Shown in pieces: positions 47,998-59,380 of a DNA stretch of 64,000 nt. The position numbers were made by a program, and so were the translations under genes. Under the pieces are notes generated by a model that saw only the letters and a list, made by a program, of their open reading frames with translations, was not told where the DNA came from and did no database searches. Origin of the DNA: Phenylobacterium sp. J367 (lineage in GTDB: Bacteria > Pseudomonadota > Alphaproteobacteria > Caulobacterales > Caulobacteraceae); assembly GCF_024699985.1 (NCBI RefSeq), contig NZ_JAJONA010000001.1:4036501-4100500 (forward strand), read 5' to 3'. Position 1 is the first letter of the stretch. Each line of letters opens with the position of its first letter.

Positions 47998-48369
47998 GGC
48001 GGACGCCGCGACCGGCGATCAATTCATCCGCCAGATGCCGCGCCTGGTCCGCAACCTCGTCCACATCTTGAAATACCGACGACGCCCAGACCCGGTAAAC
48101 GGTGATTCCCCGCCGTCCGAGCCACGCATCGCGGCGCTCATCGTGCGCGATCTGGGCGCCCTCTCCGTGGCCCGCGCCATCGACCTCCACCGCCAACGCC
48201 GCGGCGGGGCAGTAGAAATCCAAGATGTAGGGTCCGATTGCGTGCTGCCGACGGAAGACCGGCCACACCGGATTCCGCTTTCGCAACCGGCTCCACAGCA
48301 TCACCTCCGGTTCGGTCATGGCCGACCGGAGCACCCCGCGCGCTTCAGCGTGATGATCTTGGCTCTCAT
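47969..48369 (-). CDS. DUF559 domain protein, Vsr-like nuclease fold (frameshifted)
   Basis: 133 residues after adding one base at C4 (48334-48337), starting MRAKIITLKRA. EPEVMLWSRLRKRNPVWPVFRRQHAIGPYILDFYCPAAALAVEVDGAGH is the core, with LDFYC...VEVDG supplying the D-(E)xD-like acidic site of this PD-(D/E)XK/Vsr-related family. YRVWASSVFQDVDEV is the last helix. There are no partner genes. It is enclosed by long inverted repeats, and its 3' end runs into the left one. The enzyme activity of DUF559 proteins is not established. Confidence 0.8.
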
Positions 48370-48381
48370 GCGGTCCTCGCC

Positions 48382-48437
48382 CCCTCCGTCGACCCGCTCT
48401 TCGGCGGGCGACACCTCCCCCGTGAACGGGGGAGGAA
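48382..48437. repeat. Right inverted repeat of the DUF559 unit
   Basis: A 56-bp element inverted relative to 47944-47997. It contains a hairpin CCTCCCCCG/CGGGGGAGG with TGAA loop and a second imperfect palindrome around GCTCTTCGGC. It starts 12 bp upstream of the DUF559 ATG. Confidence 0.85.
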
Positions 48438-48482
48438 AAAGGAACGGCAAGCTTACCGCCCAGCAGGAACATTACAAGAACA

Positions 48483-48860
48483 TCAGGCCGCCTTGCACTC
48501 GCCTTCGTGGTCCACGCTGACGCCGGCCGCGGCGGCGGTGCAGGCGTTGCCGTAGGTCTTGCCGTCGCAGCCGCAGACGGGCCTGTACTCGCGGGTGCAG
48601 ATCTGCGTCTTCGGCGTGCACACGCCCGCGCCGTCCGTCACACGGCACTGCCCGGTCGGGTGTTTGCACCAGTCGTTCGGGTCGGTGCAGGTGAAGCCGG
48701 CGATCCCGCCGCACATGCCGCCGGTGGCCGCCGCGCGGTCGGGACCCTGGGCCACGGGCGGCGGCGCGGGACCGGGCTGCGCCTCGGCGGCGCTCTGCTG
48801 GCAGCCGGCGACGGCGAGGCCCGCGGCGAATAGGGCGATCACGGCGGCGCGGAAAGGCAT
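48483..48860 (-). CDS. Kazal-type protease inhibitor lipoprotein
   Basis: 125 residues. The lipobox LAVAGC (Cys at residue 20) after MPFRAAVIALFAAG marks it as a lipoprotein. A cysteine-rich domain follows, containing the Kazal signature CTREYRPVCGCDGKTYGNAC, then a final EGEC. Kazal domains inhibit serine proteases by presenting a substrate-like loop. The reactive-site residue lies near RPVC, but the target is unknown. An additional disulfide-rich segment (MCGGIAGFTCTDPNDWC) precedes it. Confidence 0.87.
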   Translation of the reverse strand: MPFRAAVIALFAAGLAVAGCQQSAAEAQPGPAPPPVAQGPDRAAATGGMCGGIAGFTCTDPNDWCKHPTGQCRVTDGAGVCTPKTQICTREYRPVCGCDGKTYGNACTAAAAGVSVDHEGECKAA

Positions 48861-48921
48861 TCGGTCTCCTCCTGCGGCTGAAGATTGCCGGGCGCGGCGG
48901 CCCCGCACTACAACCCAACGC

Positions 48922-50860
48922 ATGACCTTTGTAAGCCGCACCGCGCTTTCCGCCGCCCTCGCCCTCGCCGTCGCCCTGCCGGCCACCGCCCAACCCTCCC
49001 CCGGCCCGCAGCCCGCGGCCCTTCCGCCGGAGATCGCCGCGCCGCGCGACGTGGCCTATCCGGGCGCCCTGAAGCTGGAGGTGGACGCCACCGACCTGGA
49101 GCGCCGCATCTTCCGCATCCGCCAGCAGATCCCGCTGGCGGGCTCCGGTCCCGTCACCCTGCTCTACCCTCAGTGGGTTCCCGGCGGGCACTCGCCGCGC
49201 AACGCGATCTTCAACGTGGCCGGCCTGGTGGTCCGGGCGAACGGCCAGGTCGTGCCCTGGACCCGCGACCCGGTGCAGGTCTTCGCCTTCCACGTGACCC
49301 CGCCGGCGGGGACGACGACCCTCGACCTTGAGTGGCAGTACGTCTCGCCCACCGCCCCCGAGCAGGGACGGGTGGTGATGACCCCGGAGATGCTGAACGC
49401 CCAGTGGATCTCGCTGGCCATGTACCCGGCCGGATATTTCGCCCGGCGCATCCCGATCGACGCGGCGATCAAGCTGCCGAGCGGCTGGGGCTATGGGGTG
49501 GCGCTGGACACGGCCAGCGAGGGGGGACGGCTGGGTCCGTTTCAAGCGGACGGACTTCGAGACCCTGATGGACTCGCCGATGTTCGCGGGCCGTCACTTC
49601 AAGCGCTACGACCTCGACACCTCCGGCAAGTCGCCGGTGCGCCTGAACGTCGTGGCCGACCGGCCCGAGCTCCTGGCCGCCACGGACGAGCAGATCGAGA
49701 AGCACCGCGAGCTGGTCCGGCAGGCCGACCGGCTCTATGGCGCACGCCACTTCGACCGCTACGAGTTCCTGCTGGCGCTCACCGAGCGCATGGGCGGCAT
49801 CGGACTGGAGCACCACCGCTCGTCGGAGAACGGCACCGTCCCGGGGTACTTCACCGAGTGGTCGAAGAATGCGCCGGCCCGCAACCTCCTGCCCCACGAG
49901 TACAACCACTCCTGGGACGGCAAGTTCAGGCGGCCCGCCGAGCTCTGGACGCCGAACTACAACGTGCCCATGCGCGGCAACCTGCTGTGGGTCTATGAGG
50001 GTCAGGACCAGTACTGGGGCTACGTCCTGGGCGTCCGGTCGGGCCTGGTCACCAAGCAGCAGACGCTCGACGCGCTCGCCATGACCGCGGCCACCTATTC
50101 CACCGGCCGGCCGGGCCGCGAGTGGCGCTCGGTGGAGGACACCGGCCACGACCCGACCATCGCCGGCCGCCGGCCGATCCCGTGGACGACCTGGCAGCGC
50201 AGCGAGGACTACTATTCGGAAGGCCAGCTCGTCTGGCTCGACGCCGACACCCTCATCCGCGAGAAGACCGGCGGCAGGAAGTCGCTCGACGACTTCGCCC
50301 GGGCCTTCTTTGGCATCAACGACGGCTCCTGGACGCCGGTCACCTACACCTTCGAGGACGTGGTCGCCGGCCTGAACAAGGTCGTGCCCCACGACTGGTC
50401 GGGATTCCTGACGAAGCGCCTGCGCGAGGTGGCCCCGGAGCCCCCGCTCGACGGCATCACCCGCGGCGGCTACCGGCTGATCTACACCGAGACGCCGACC
50501 GAGTTCTGGAAGGACAACGAGGCCTCCCGGAAGATGGTCGACCTCACCTACTCCGTCGGCATGACCCTGAACCGCGAGGCGACGATCACCGGCGTGCTGT
50601 GGAACGGACCGGCCTTCAAGGCGGGCCTGACGAACAGCGACAAGATCATCGCCGTGAATGGCATCGCCTACGACACCGAGCGCTTCAAGGAAGCGATCAC
50701 CGCCGCCAAGGCCGGCCAGCCGATCAGCCTGATCGTCAAGGACGGCGACCATTACCGGACGGTGGCGATCGATTACCGCGGCGGCCTCAGGTACCCGCGC
50801 CTGGAGCGGATCGAGGGCGCGCCGGACCGGCTTTCCGCCATCTACGCACCCTCGAAGTAG
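48922..50860 (+). CDS. M61 family metallopeptidase with PDZ domain (frameshifted)
   Basis: 645 residues once a base is removed from G6 (49521-49526). Signal peptide MTFVSRTALSAALALAVALPATA. The N-terminal M61 domain has YPQWVPGGHSPRNAIFNVAGL. The catalytic zinc motif is HEYNH (in LLPHEYNHSWDGK) with a downstream Glu in WVYEGQDQYWG. A C-terminal PDZ domain has TGVLWNGPAFKAGLTNSDKIIAVNG. M61 enzymes are glycyl aminopeptidases acting outside the cytoplasm. Confidence 0.92.
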
Positions 50861-50948
50861 GTGTGAGCGGCGGGGCGCGTCCCGCCGCATTGCCTTCGGG
50901 CGCTGGGCGATTCATACCCGCTCAGAATCCCCCTAACGTCGTCGAGTC

Positions 50949-53006
<2,058 letters not shown>

Positions 53007-53263
53007 CGGCGGGTTCAGGGATCGAGCCGGGCTCGACGCCGTGGCTGGACGCCCTGGGGCCGGGCCCGACGCTTAATAGCCCGTACGACGGGCCTGAGCG
53101 CCCCTCCGGCGGGCCGTTCTGAACGCCCGGGGCCCACGTGCGTTGACTTGAGCGTTGCTGCCCGTATCTTCCGCGCGCGCGTCGATCTCCGCTCGCGCCG
53201 CCGCGGTACGCCAGCCTTCGTCTCTCACAGGGATCGGCCGGGCCGCCGCTATATTCGTAACAG

Positions 53264-54988
53264 ATGACCGAATTTTCCGAACTAGGCCTCTCGCCTGCGA
53301 CCCTTCAGGCCGTCGCCGACACAGGCTACACCACCGCAACACCGATCCAGGCCGAGGCTATTCCCGTCGCCCTGCAGGGGCGTGACGTCCTGGGCATCGC
53401 CCAGACCGGCACCGGCAAGACCGCCGCCTTCACCCTTCCGATGATCGACCGGCTGAAGGCCGGCCGCTCCAAGGCGCGCATGCCGCGCGCCCTGGTCATC
53501 GCCCCCACCCGCGAGCTGGCCGACCAGGTCGCCGCCTCCTTCGAGAAGTACGCCAAGGGCCAGAAGCTCTCCTGGGCGCTCTTGATCGGCGGTGTCTCCT
53601 TCTCCGACCAGGAGCAGAAGCTCGACCGCGGCGTCGACGTGCTGATCGCAACGCCCGGCCGCCTGCTCGACCACTTCGAGCGCGGCAAGCTGCTGATGAC
53701 CGGCGTCCAGATCATGGTCGTCGACGAGGCCGACCGGATGCTCGACATGGGCTTCATCCCCGACCTCGAGCGCATCTTCAAGCTGACCCCGGCCAAGAAG
53801 CAGACGCTGTTCTTCTCGGCCACCATGCCGCCGGAGATCACCCGGCTGACGAAGCAGTTCCTGCACGACCCCGTGCGGATCGAGGCCTCGCGGCCCGCGA
53901 CGACCGCCGAGACCATTACCCAGTACATGGCCAAGCTGCCGGTCTCCGACCCGAAGGCGAAGCGGACGGCGCTGCGCGCGCTGATCGAGCGGGGCGAGGT
54001 GGTGAACGGCATCGTGTTCTGCAACCGCAAGTCGGAAGTCGACATCGTCGCCAAGTCGCTGAAGACCCACGGCTTCGACGCCGCCCCGATCCACGGGGAC
54101 CTCGACCAGCAGACGCGGATGCGCACGCTGGAAAGCTTCCGCAAGGGCGAGCTGAAGCTGCTGGTCGCGTCCGACGTGGCCGCGCGTGGCCTGGACATCC
54201 CGGCCGTCGGCCATGTGTTCAACTACGACGTGCCGCACCACGCCGACGACTACGTCCACCGCATCGGCCGGACCGGCCGCGCGGGCCGTACGGGCGAGGC
54301 CTTCATGCTGGTGACCCCGGCCGATGCGAAGAACATCGACAAGGTCATCAAGCTGATCGGCAAGACGCCGCAGGAGCTCACCCTCGACCTCGACTGGGCA
54401 AGCCTGAAGGACGAACCCCGCGCCGGCCGCGGCGACCGCAAGGGCGGCCGCGAGCGCGGCGGCCGGGATCGGGATCGGGACCGGGACCGCCGCCCGCGCA
54501 TCGTCAAGGACCACGGCGAGCGCGCCGCGATGGATCCGGTGCAGCAGACCGCGCCGGCCGAAGGCGCCGAGGCCGAGGCGCCGCGCCGCAGCCGCAGCCG
54601 CAAGCCGGCCGAGACGCCCGCCGTCGCCGAGGCCGCTCCGGCCCCGGCTCCGGCCCGCGAGGAACGCCCGCGCCGCGAGCGCTCCGAACGGGAGAAGGCC
54701 GACCGTGAGCGGACCGAGCGCGAGGCTCGGCAGGATCGCGAGCGCATCGAACGCGATCGCCCGGAACAGAGCCAGGGAGACCGGGACCGTCCCCTCCGCG
54801 ATCGCCCGGACCGCGACCGCGGCCCGCGCGCGGAGCGTGGCGGCGACCGTCGTGACGATCGGCGCGATCGGGAGCGGGATCGGGACCGGGGCCGCGACCG
54901 TGGCGACGGCGAGCGCGTCGTGGGCTTCGGCGCCGACGTGCCGGCCTTCCTGACGCGCAGCGCCGCCCCGCCGCCGGCGGACGACTGA
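53264..54988 (+). CDS. rhlE: DEAD-box RNA helicase, RhlE-like
   Basis: 574 residues. Q motif TPIQAEAIPVALQGRDV, Walker A AQTGTGKTAAF, PTRELADQV, VVDEADRMLDMGF, SAT, and HRIGRTGRAGRTGEAF. The tail (~residues 385-574) is low complexity: GRGDRKGGRERGG, an acidic/proline stretch, then long Arg-Asp-Glu tracts with repeated RDRDR. Such tails tether RNA helicases to RNA or degradosome complexes and can drive phase separation. The 257-bp gap upstream may carry a leader. Confidence 0.95.
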   Translation: MTEFSELGLSPATLQAVADTGYTTATPIQAEAIPVALQGRDVLGIAQTGTGKTAAFTLPMIDRLKAGRSKARMPRALVIAPTRELADQVAASFEKYAKGQKLSWALLIGGVSFSDQEQKLDRGVDVLIATPGRLLDHFERGKLLMTGVQIMVVDEADRMLDMGFIPDLERIFKLTPAKKQTLFFSATMPPEITRLTKQFLHDPVRIEASRPATTAETITQYMAKLPVSDPKAKRTALRALIERGEVVNGIVFCNRKSEVDIVAKSLKTHGFDAAPIHGDLDQQTRMRTLESFRKGELKLLVASDVAARGLDIPAVGHVFNYDVPHHADDYVHRIGRTGRAGRTGEAFMLVTPADAKNIDKVIKLIGKTPQELTLDLDWASLKDEPRAGRGDRKGGRERGGRDRDRDRDRRPRIVKDHGERAAMDPVQQTAPAEGAEAEAPRRSRSRKPAETPAVAEAAPAPAPAREERPRRERSEREKADRERTEREARQDRERIERDRPEQSQGDRDRPLRDRPDRDRGPRAERGGDRRDDRRDRERDRDRGRDRGDGERVVGFGADVPAFLTRSAAPPPADD

Positions 54989-55120
54989 GGTCGGGCTTGA
55001 AAGGCAGCGGCCCTAAGGGAAGTTAACGACCCGCCTTAACCGGTCGTTTGGCGCCTTTTCATTAGGCTCAGTCCCGCCGGTGGATGCGTGCGCTGCGTCC
55101 CCGGGTTGGATCTGGAGCCC

Positions 55121-56173
55121 ATGTCGTCCGACGTCGAAACCCTCCTGAGGGCCCCTACGGCCTACGCGATCGCCCGCCGGGCGATCGCGGCCATGGAGCA
55201 GCACAGGGTCTGGCCGACTCCGGGCAACTTCGAGGTCTGGATCCACTATGTGGCGCATAAGGACGGCCCCCTGGCCGCCGAGATCGACCAGATGCTGGAG
55301 GCCGGCGAGGCGTTCACCGATGCGGTGGGCGAGCAGCTCGCCGCCAAGTACCTGCCCAAGGCCAAGCTGAACGGCGAGATCCTGGACGCCGGCGACGCGC
55401 TCGCCCAGGAACTGGACAGCGTCTCCCGCGCCATCGAGAGCGCCCGCGAGACCAGCGAAGCCTATGGCCAGCAGCTCGCCACCGCCTCCAAGTCGCTGGA
55501 GAACGAGGACACCTCCGGTATCAAGGAGATGGTGGAGACGCTGACCAGCGCCACCCGCCGGGTCCAGCGCGAGAACCGCACCCTGGAGACGCAGCTCGCC
55601 GACACGACCGCCGAGGTCGGGCGGCTGAAGGAACACCTCGAGCTGGTGCGCCGCGACGCGCTCACCGACGGCCTGACCCACCTCGCCAACCGCAAGGCGT
55701 TCGACGAGGCGCTCGAGAAGGCCTGCTCCGAGGCCGAGGCCTCGGGCCAGACGCTGACGCTCGCCGTCCTCGACATCGACCATTTCAAGAGCTTCAACGA
55801 CACCTGGGGCCACCAGACCGGCGACCAGGTGATCCGCTACGTCGCCTCGGTGATCGGCCGCGCCGGCCGCTCGCCGCGCATCGCCGCCCGCTATGGCGGC
55901 GAGGAGTTCGCGCTGATCTTCCCGGGCGAGACCGGCGAGACGGCCCGGGCGGTGCTGGAGGACATCCGCGAGGAGGTCTCCTCCCGCGTGCTGAAGCGAC
56001 GCTCGACCAACGAGGACCTCGGCGCGATCACGGTTTCGGCTGGCTTTGCGGAGCGCGGGCCCGGCGAGACCACGGCCGGTCTCGTGGAGCGGGCGGACGC
56101 CGCGCTCTATGCCTCCAAGCGCGGCGGCCGCAACCGCACGACGGCCGCCGACCCGGTGGCCAAGGCGGCCTGA
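55121..56173 (+). CDS. GGDEF-domain protein, probable diguanylate cyclase
   Basis: 350 residues, cytoplasmic. The N-terminal helical domain (~1-165) has a coiled coil near LTSATRRVQRENRTLETQLADTTAEVGRLKEHLE, and the GGDEF domain covers ~175-335 with the active-site RYGGEEFALIFPGE. The usual inhibitory-site RxxD is replaced by RSPR, so product inhibition at that site is unlikely. The layout is reminiscent of Caulobacter DgcB (coiled coil plus GGDEF), but I cannot prove orthology. The ATG at 55121 is preferred, with GGAG eight bases upstream. Confidence 0.9.
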   Translation: MSSDVETLLRAPTAYAIARRAIAAMEQHRVWPTPGNFEVWIHYVAHKDGPLAAEIDQMLEAGEAFTDAVGEQLAAKYLPKAKLNGEILDAGDALAQELDSVSRAIESARETSEAYGQQLATASKSLENEDTSGIKEMVETLTSATRRVQRENRTLETQLADTTAEVGRLKEHLELVRRDALTDGLTHLANRKAFDEALEKACSEAEASGQTLTLAVLDIDHFKSFNDTWGHQTGDQVIRYVASVIGRAGRSPRIAARYGGEEFALIFPGETGETARAVLEDIREEVSSRVLKRRSTNEDLGAITVSAGFAERGPGETTAGLVERADAALYASKRGGRNRTTAADPVAKAA

Positions 56174-56243
56174 CGCTTTTTCTCTAGCCTGACGCCGGGG
56201 TATCTTTCCTTCTATCGGGCCCAAGAGCTCGAGGGAGGAAGAC

Positions 56244-57046
56244 ATGGACGGGACGCAGGCCGCCGCGAAGGTGAAGACCTCCATCGAGGATCGCGTGGGC
56301 GTGATCACGCTGTCCGATCCGGGCACCCTGAACGCCGCGGGCCTCGACCTGATGGGCGACCTGCTCGCGGCCTTCGAGGACTTCGCCTACGGCGACAAGG
56401 TCCGTTCGATCATCATCACCGGGGAAGGACGCGGCTTCTGCTCGGGCGCGAACCTCAGCGGCGGCAGGGCCGGCTCGGCGCCGAACCCGAACGGCCCCAA
56501 CGATTCCCTGCTTCGCACCTACAACCCCTTCGTCTCGGCGGTCCGGAAGTCGCCGAAACCGCTGATCAGCGCGGTGAACGGCGTGGCGGCGGGCGTCGGC
56601 GTGTCCCTGGCCCTGATGGGCGACCTGATCGTGGCGTCGGAAAGCGCCTACTTCCTGCTGGCCTTCCGCCGCATCGGCCTGGTTCCGGACGGCGGGGCGA
56701 CGTGGCTGCTGCCGCGCTACCTCGGCAAGGCTCGGGCGATGGAGCTGATGCTCCTGGGCGAGAAGCTGCCCGCCAAGACCGCGCCTCGACTGGGGCCTGA
56801 TCAACAAGTGCGTTCCGGACGCCGAACTCATGGACGCGGCCATGGGCTATGCCCGCGCGCTGGCCGACGGTCCCGCCTCGCTCGGCCTGACTCGCAACCT
56901 CGTGTGGGAGGGCCTGGACGCCGACTGGCACCTGCAGCTGGAGGCCGAGGCCTATGCGCAGGGGGGCGGCCGGCCGAACCGAGGACGCGCGCGAAGGCGT
57001 CATGGCCTTCCTCCAGAAGCGTCCCGCCGAGTTCAAGGGGAAGTAG
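56244..57046 (+). CDS. Enoyl-CoA hydratase/isomerase family protein (two frameshifts)
   Basis: 266 residues after removing one base at CC (56784-56785) and one at G6 (56961-56966). Crotonase fold: GEGRGFCSGANLSGG forms an oxyanion-hole loop, and PKPLISAVNGVAAGVGVSLALMGDLIVAS the second. Residues near AFRRIGLVPDGGATWLLPRYLG hold a candidate catalytic position, here Asp/Gly-rich rather than a clear Glu pair. Fatty-acid or related acyl-CoA breakdown is likely. Confidence 0.85.
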
Positions 57047-57322
57047 CTAGCGCCTCGCCTTGAGGCGTTCGAGTTCCTTCTCCACCAGGCGCTCACGGCT
57101 GTCGCCGAGGTAGCCGAAGGTGGCCGCCGCGTGGGCTGCGAGGCCGATGCCCCAGCCGATCGCCGGCCAGAAGGCCCAGTCGATCCCCGGCGACGTCACC
57201 CAGTCGATGGCGAACAGGCCGGCGTTGACGATCATATAGGCTGTCAGGTGGCTACGGAAGGCCAGCTTCATGTCCGCCCGCCGTTCGGCCTGGCGGCGAA
57301 GCTCTGAGTCGGCGTCGGTCAT
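57047..57322 (-). CDS. 2TM domain protein
   Basis: 91 residues with two transmembrane helices around HLTAYMIVNAGLFAIDWV and FWPAIGWGIGLAAHAAATFGYLG. The amphipathic flanks (RRQAERRADMKLAFRSHL and VEKELERLKARR) are typical of 2TM-domain proteins, often fused to kinases or free-standing. Function is unknown. Confidence 0.75.
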   Translation of the reverse strand: MTDADSELRRQAERRADMKLAFRSHLTAYMIVNAGLFAIDWVTSPGIDWAFWPAIGWGIGLAAHAAATFGYLGDSRERLVEKELERLKARR

Positions 57323-57377
57323 AGGTCCCTCCCCGGTCGGGAGCGAGCATAACGCGGGTCGGCGGACGAACCTAGGC

Positions 57378-57788
57378 TCAGAGGCCGGTGGCCGGCTCGA
57401 TGGTGACGCTCTCGCCACAGCCACAGGCATCGGTCTCGTTCGGGTTGCGGAACACGAACTTGGCCGAGAGCTTGGTGACCTCGTAGTCGATCTCGGTGCC
57501 GATCAGGAACAGCACCGCCTTGGGCTCCACCAGGATGGTGACGCCCTTGTCCTCGACCACCTCGTCCAGCGGGTCGGCGGACTCGGCGTATTCCAGGACG
57601 TACTCCTGTCCGGCGCAGCCGCCGTTCTTCACGCCGACCCGCAGGCCGATGTAGGGCCGCTCGGCCCCATCTTTCCTGGGTTGGGCCATGATCTCGCGGA
57701 CGCGTTCGGCCGCCCGATCGCTCAGGGTGACGACCTTCGGCCGGGGGGCGCCTGACGCGCGGCTGGGGGTGACGCCGAGGGTTTCCAT
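57378..57788 (-). CDS. sufA: Iron-sulfur cluster A-type carrier SufA
   Basis: 136 residues. The A-type carrier cysteines are present: KNGGCAGQEYVLEY and the C-terminal DACGCGESV. It receives clusters from SufBCD and passes them to apo-proteins. The start overlaps the stop of the DUF59 gene in ATGA. Last gene of the suf operon. Confidence 0.92.
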   Translation of the reverse strand: METLGVTPSRASGAPRPKVVTLSDRAAERVREIMAQPRKDGAERPYIGLRVGVKNGGCAGQEYVLEYAESADPLDEVVEDKGVTILVEPKAVLFLIGTEIDYEVTKLSAKFVFRNPNETDACGCGESVTIEPATGL

Positions 57789-58156
57789 CAGAACATGTTC
57801 AGCTGGAGCTTGGCCTCGTCGGACATCCGCGAGGGATCCCACGGCGGATCGAACACCAGCTCGACCTTGCAGGAGCGGATCTCGGGGATCTCCCTCACCG
57901 CGTCCTCGACCCAGCCCGGCATCTCCCCGGCCACAGGGCAGCCCGGGGCGGTCAGGGTCATGTCGATGGCCACGTCCTTGTCGTCGGAAACGTCGACCTT
58001 GTAGATCAGGCCGAGCTCGTAGATGTCGACCGGGATCTCCGGATCGAACACCGTCTTGAGCTTCTCGATCAGTTGGTCGGTCAGCACGTTCAGCTCCGCC
58101 TGGGACAAGGGAGCGGTCGTTTGCGTCTCGACGGGTGCGGCGTCGTCCATATCCAT
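57788..58156 (-). CDS. sufT: SufT-like DUF59/MIP18 family protein
   Basis: 122 residues with DPEIPVDIYELGLIYKVDV and the LTAPGCPVAGEMPGWVEDAV Cys loop of the DUF59 family. It helps iron-sulfur cluster maturation. It is coupled by overlap to sufA and starts just after sufS. ATG at 58156 or GTG at 58159. Confidence 0.9.
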   Translation of the reverse strand: MDMDDAAPVETQTTAPLSQAELNVLTDQLIEKLKTVFDPEIPVDIYELGLIYKVDVSDDKDVAIDMTLTAPGCPVAGEMPGWVEDAVREIPEIRSCKVELVFDPPWDPSRMSDEAKLQLNMF

Positions 58157-58159
58157 CAC

Positions 58160-59380
58160 TTAAGCGAAAAAGGCCTGAGCCTTGGTAAGCGCCTGGACGA
58201 AGGCGTCGGCCTCGTCCTCGGTGTTATATAGGGCGAAGGAAGCGCGCGCGCTCGACGTCACCCCGAAACGTTTCATCAGCGGCTCCGCGCAGTGGGTGCC
58301 AGCGCGCACCGCCACCCCGTAGCGGTCGAGAATCTGGGCCACGTCGTGGGCGTGGGCGCCGTCGACGGTGAACGAGAGGATCGCGCCCTTCTCCGGCGTG
58401 TCGCCGATCACGCGCAGCCAGTTGGCGCCCGCAAGACCTTCGCGGACGCGGTCGTAGAGCGCCTTCTCGTGGGCGGCGATGGCGATGCGGTCGAGGCCCG
58501 AGAGCCAGTCGATGGCCGCGCCGAGGCCGATGGCCTCGAGGATCGGCGGCGTGCCGGCCTCGAAGCGGTGCGGCGGGTCGGCGTAGGTGATCTCGTCCTG
58601 GGACACCGTGCCGATCATCTCGCCGCCCCCTTGATAGGGCGGAAGCGCCGCCAGGCGCTCGGCCTTGCCGTAGAGGATGCCGATGCCGGTGGGGCCATAG
58701 AGCTTGTGGCCGGAGAAGACGTAGAAGTCGGCGTCGATGGCCTTCACGTCGATCGGCTTGTGGACGATGGACTGGCAGCCGTCGAAGAGGACGATCGCCC
58801 CCACCTCATGGGCCATGCGGGCGAGGTCCTGGGCCGGGTTGATGGTCCCCAGCACATTGGACATGTGGCTGAGCGCCACGACCTTCGTCTTCGGGCCCAG
58901 CAGGCTCTGGAAGTGCTCCAGGTCAAGGTCGCCGCGATCGGTGACCCGGGCCCACTTCAGCACGACGCCCTTGCGCTCCCGCAGGAAGTGCCAGGGGACG
59001 ATGTTGGCGTGGTGCTCCATCTCGGAGACCACGATCTCGTCGCCGGCCTGCAGGCTGGCCCCGATGCCCGCGGCCACCAGGTTGATGGCTTCGGTCCCGC
59101 CCTTGGTGAAGACGACCTCGGTCTCTGCCGCGCCGATGAAGGCGGCGGCCTTGCGGCGGGCCGCCTCGTAGGCGTCGGTGGTCTCGTTGGCGAGCGTGTG
59201 CAGGCCGCGGTGGACGTTGGCGTAGGAATATTCCATCGCCCGGCTCATGGCCTCGATCACCGCCCGCGGCTTCTGGGCCGACGCGGCGCTGTCCAGATAG
59301 ACCAGCGGCTTGCCGTGCACCTGGCGGCTGAGGATCGGGAAGTCGGCGCGGATCGCCTCGGCGTCAAAGGCCATGGTCAT
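58160..59380 (-). CDS. sufS: Cysteine desulfurase SufS (class II)
   Basis: 406 residues. The PLP lysine is in FYVFSGHKLYGPTGIGILYG, and the catalytic Cys in VAVRAGTHCAEPLMKRFGV. The short Cys loop is typical of class II, needing a sulfur acceptor such as SufE or SufU. The start overlaps the sufD stop. Confidence 0.95.
   Translation of the reverse strand: MTMAFDAEAIRADFPILSRQVHGKPLVYLDSAASAQKPRAVIEAMSRAMEYSYANVHRGLHTLANETTDAYEAARRKAAAFIGAAETEVVFTKGGTEAINLVAAGIGASLQAGDEIVVSEMEHHANIVPWHFLRERKGVVLKWARVTDRGDLDLEHFQSLLGPKTKVVALSHMSNVLGTINPAQDLARMAHEVGAIVLFDGCQSIVHKPIDVKAIDADFYVFSGHKLYGPTGIGILYGKAERLAALPPYQGGGEMIGTVSQDEITYADPPHRFEAGTPPILEAIGLGAAIDWLSGLDRIAIAAHEKALYDRVREGLAGANWLRVIGDTPEKGAILSFTVDGAHAHDVAQILDRYGVAVRAGTHCAEPLMKRFGVTSSARASFALYNTEDEADAFVQALTKAQAFFA

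Noticed and set aside
53007..53263. Small hairpins between parE and rhlE as a riboswitch
   Set aside because: Only short stems such as GCCCGT/ACGGGC, with no recognised aptamer core. They could be weak terminators.
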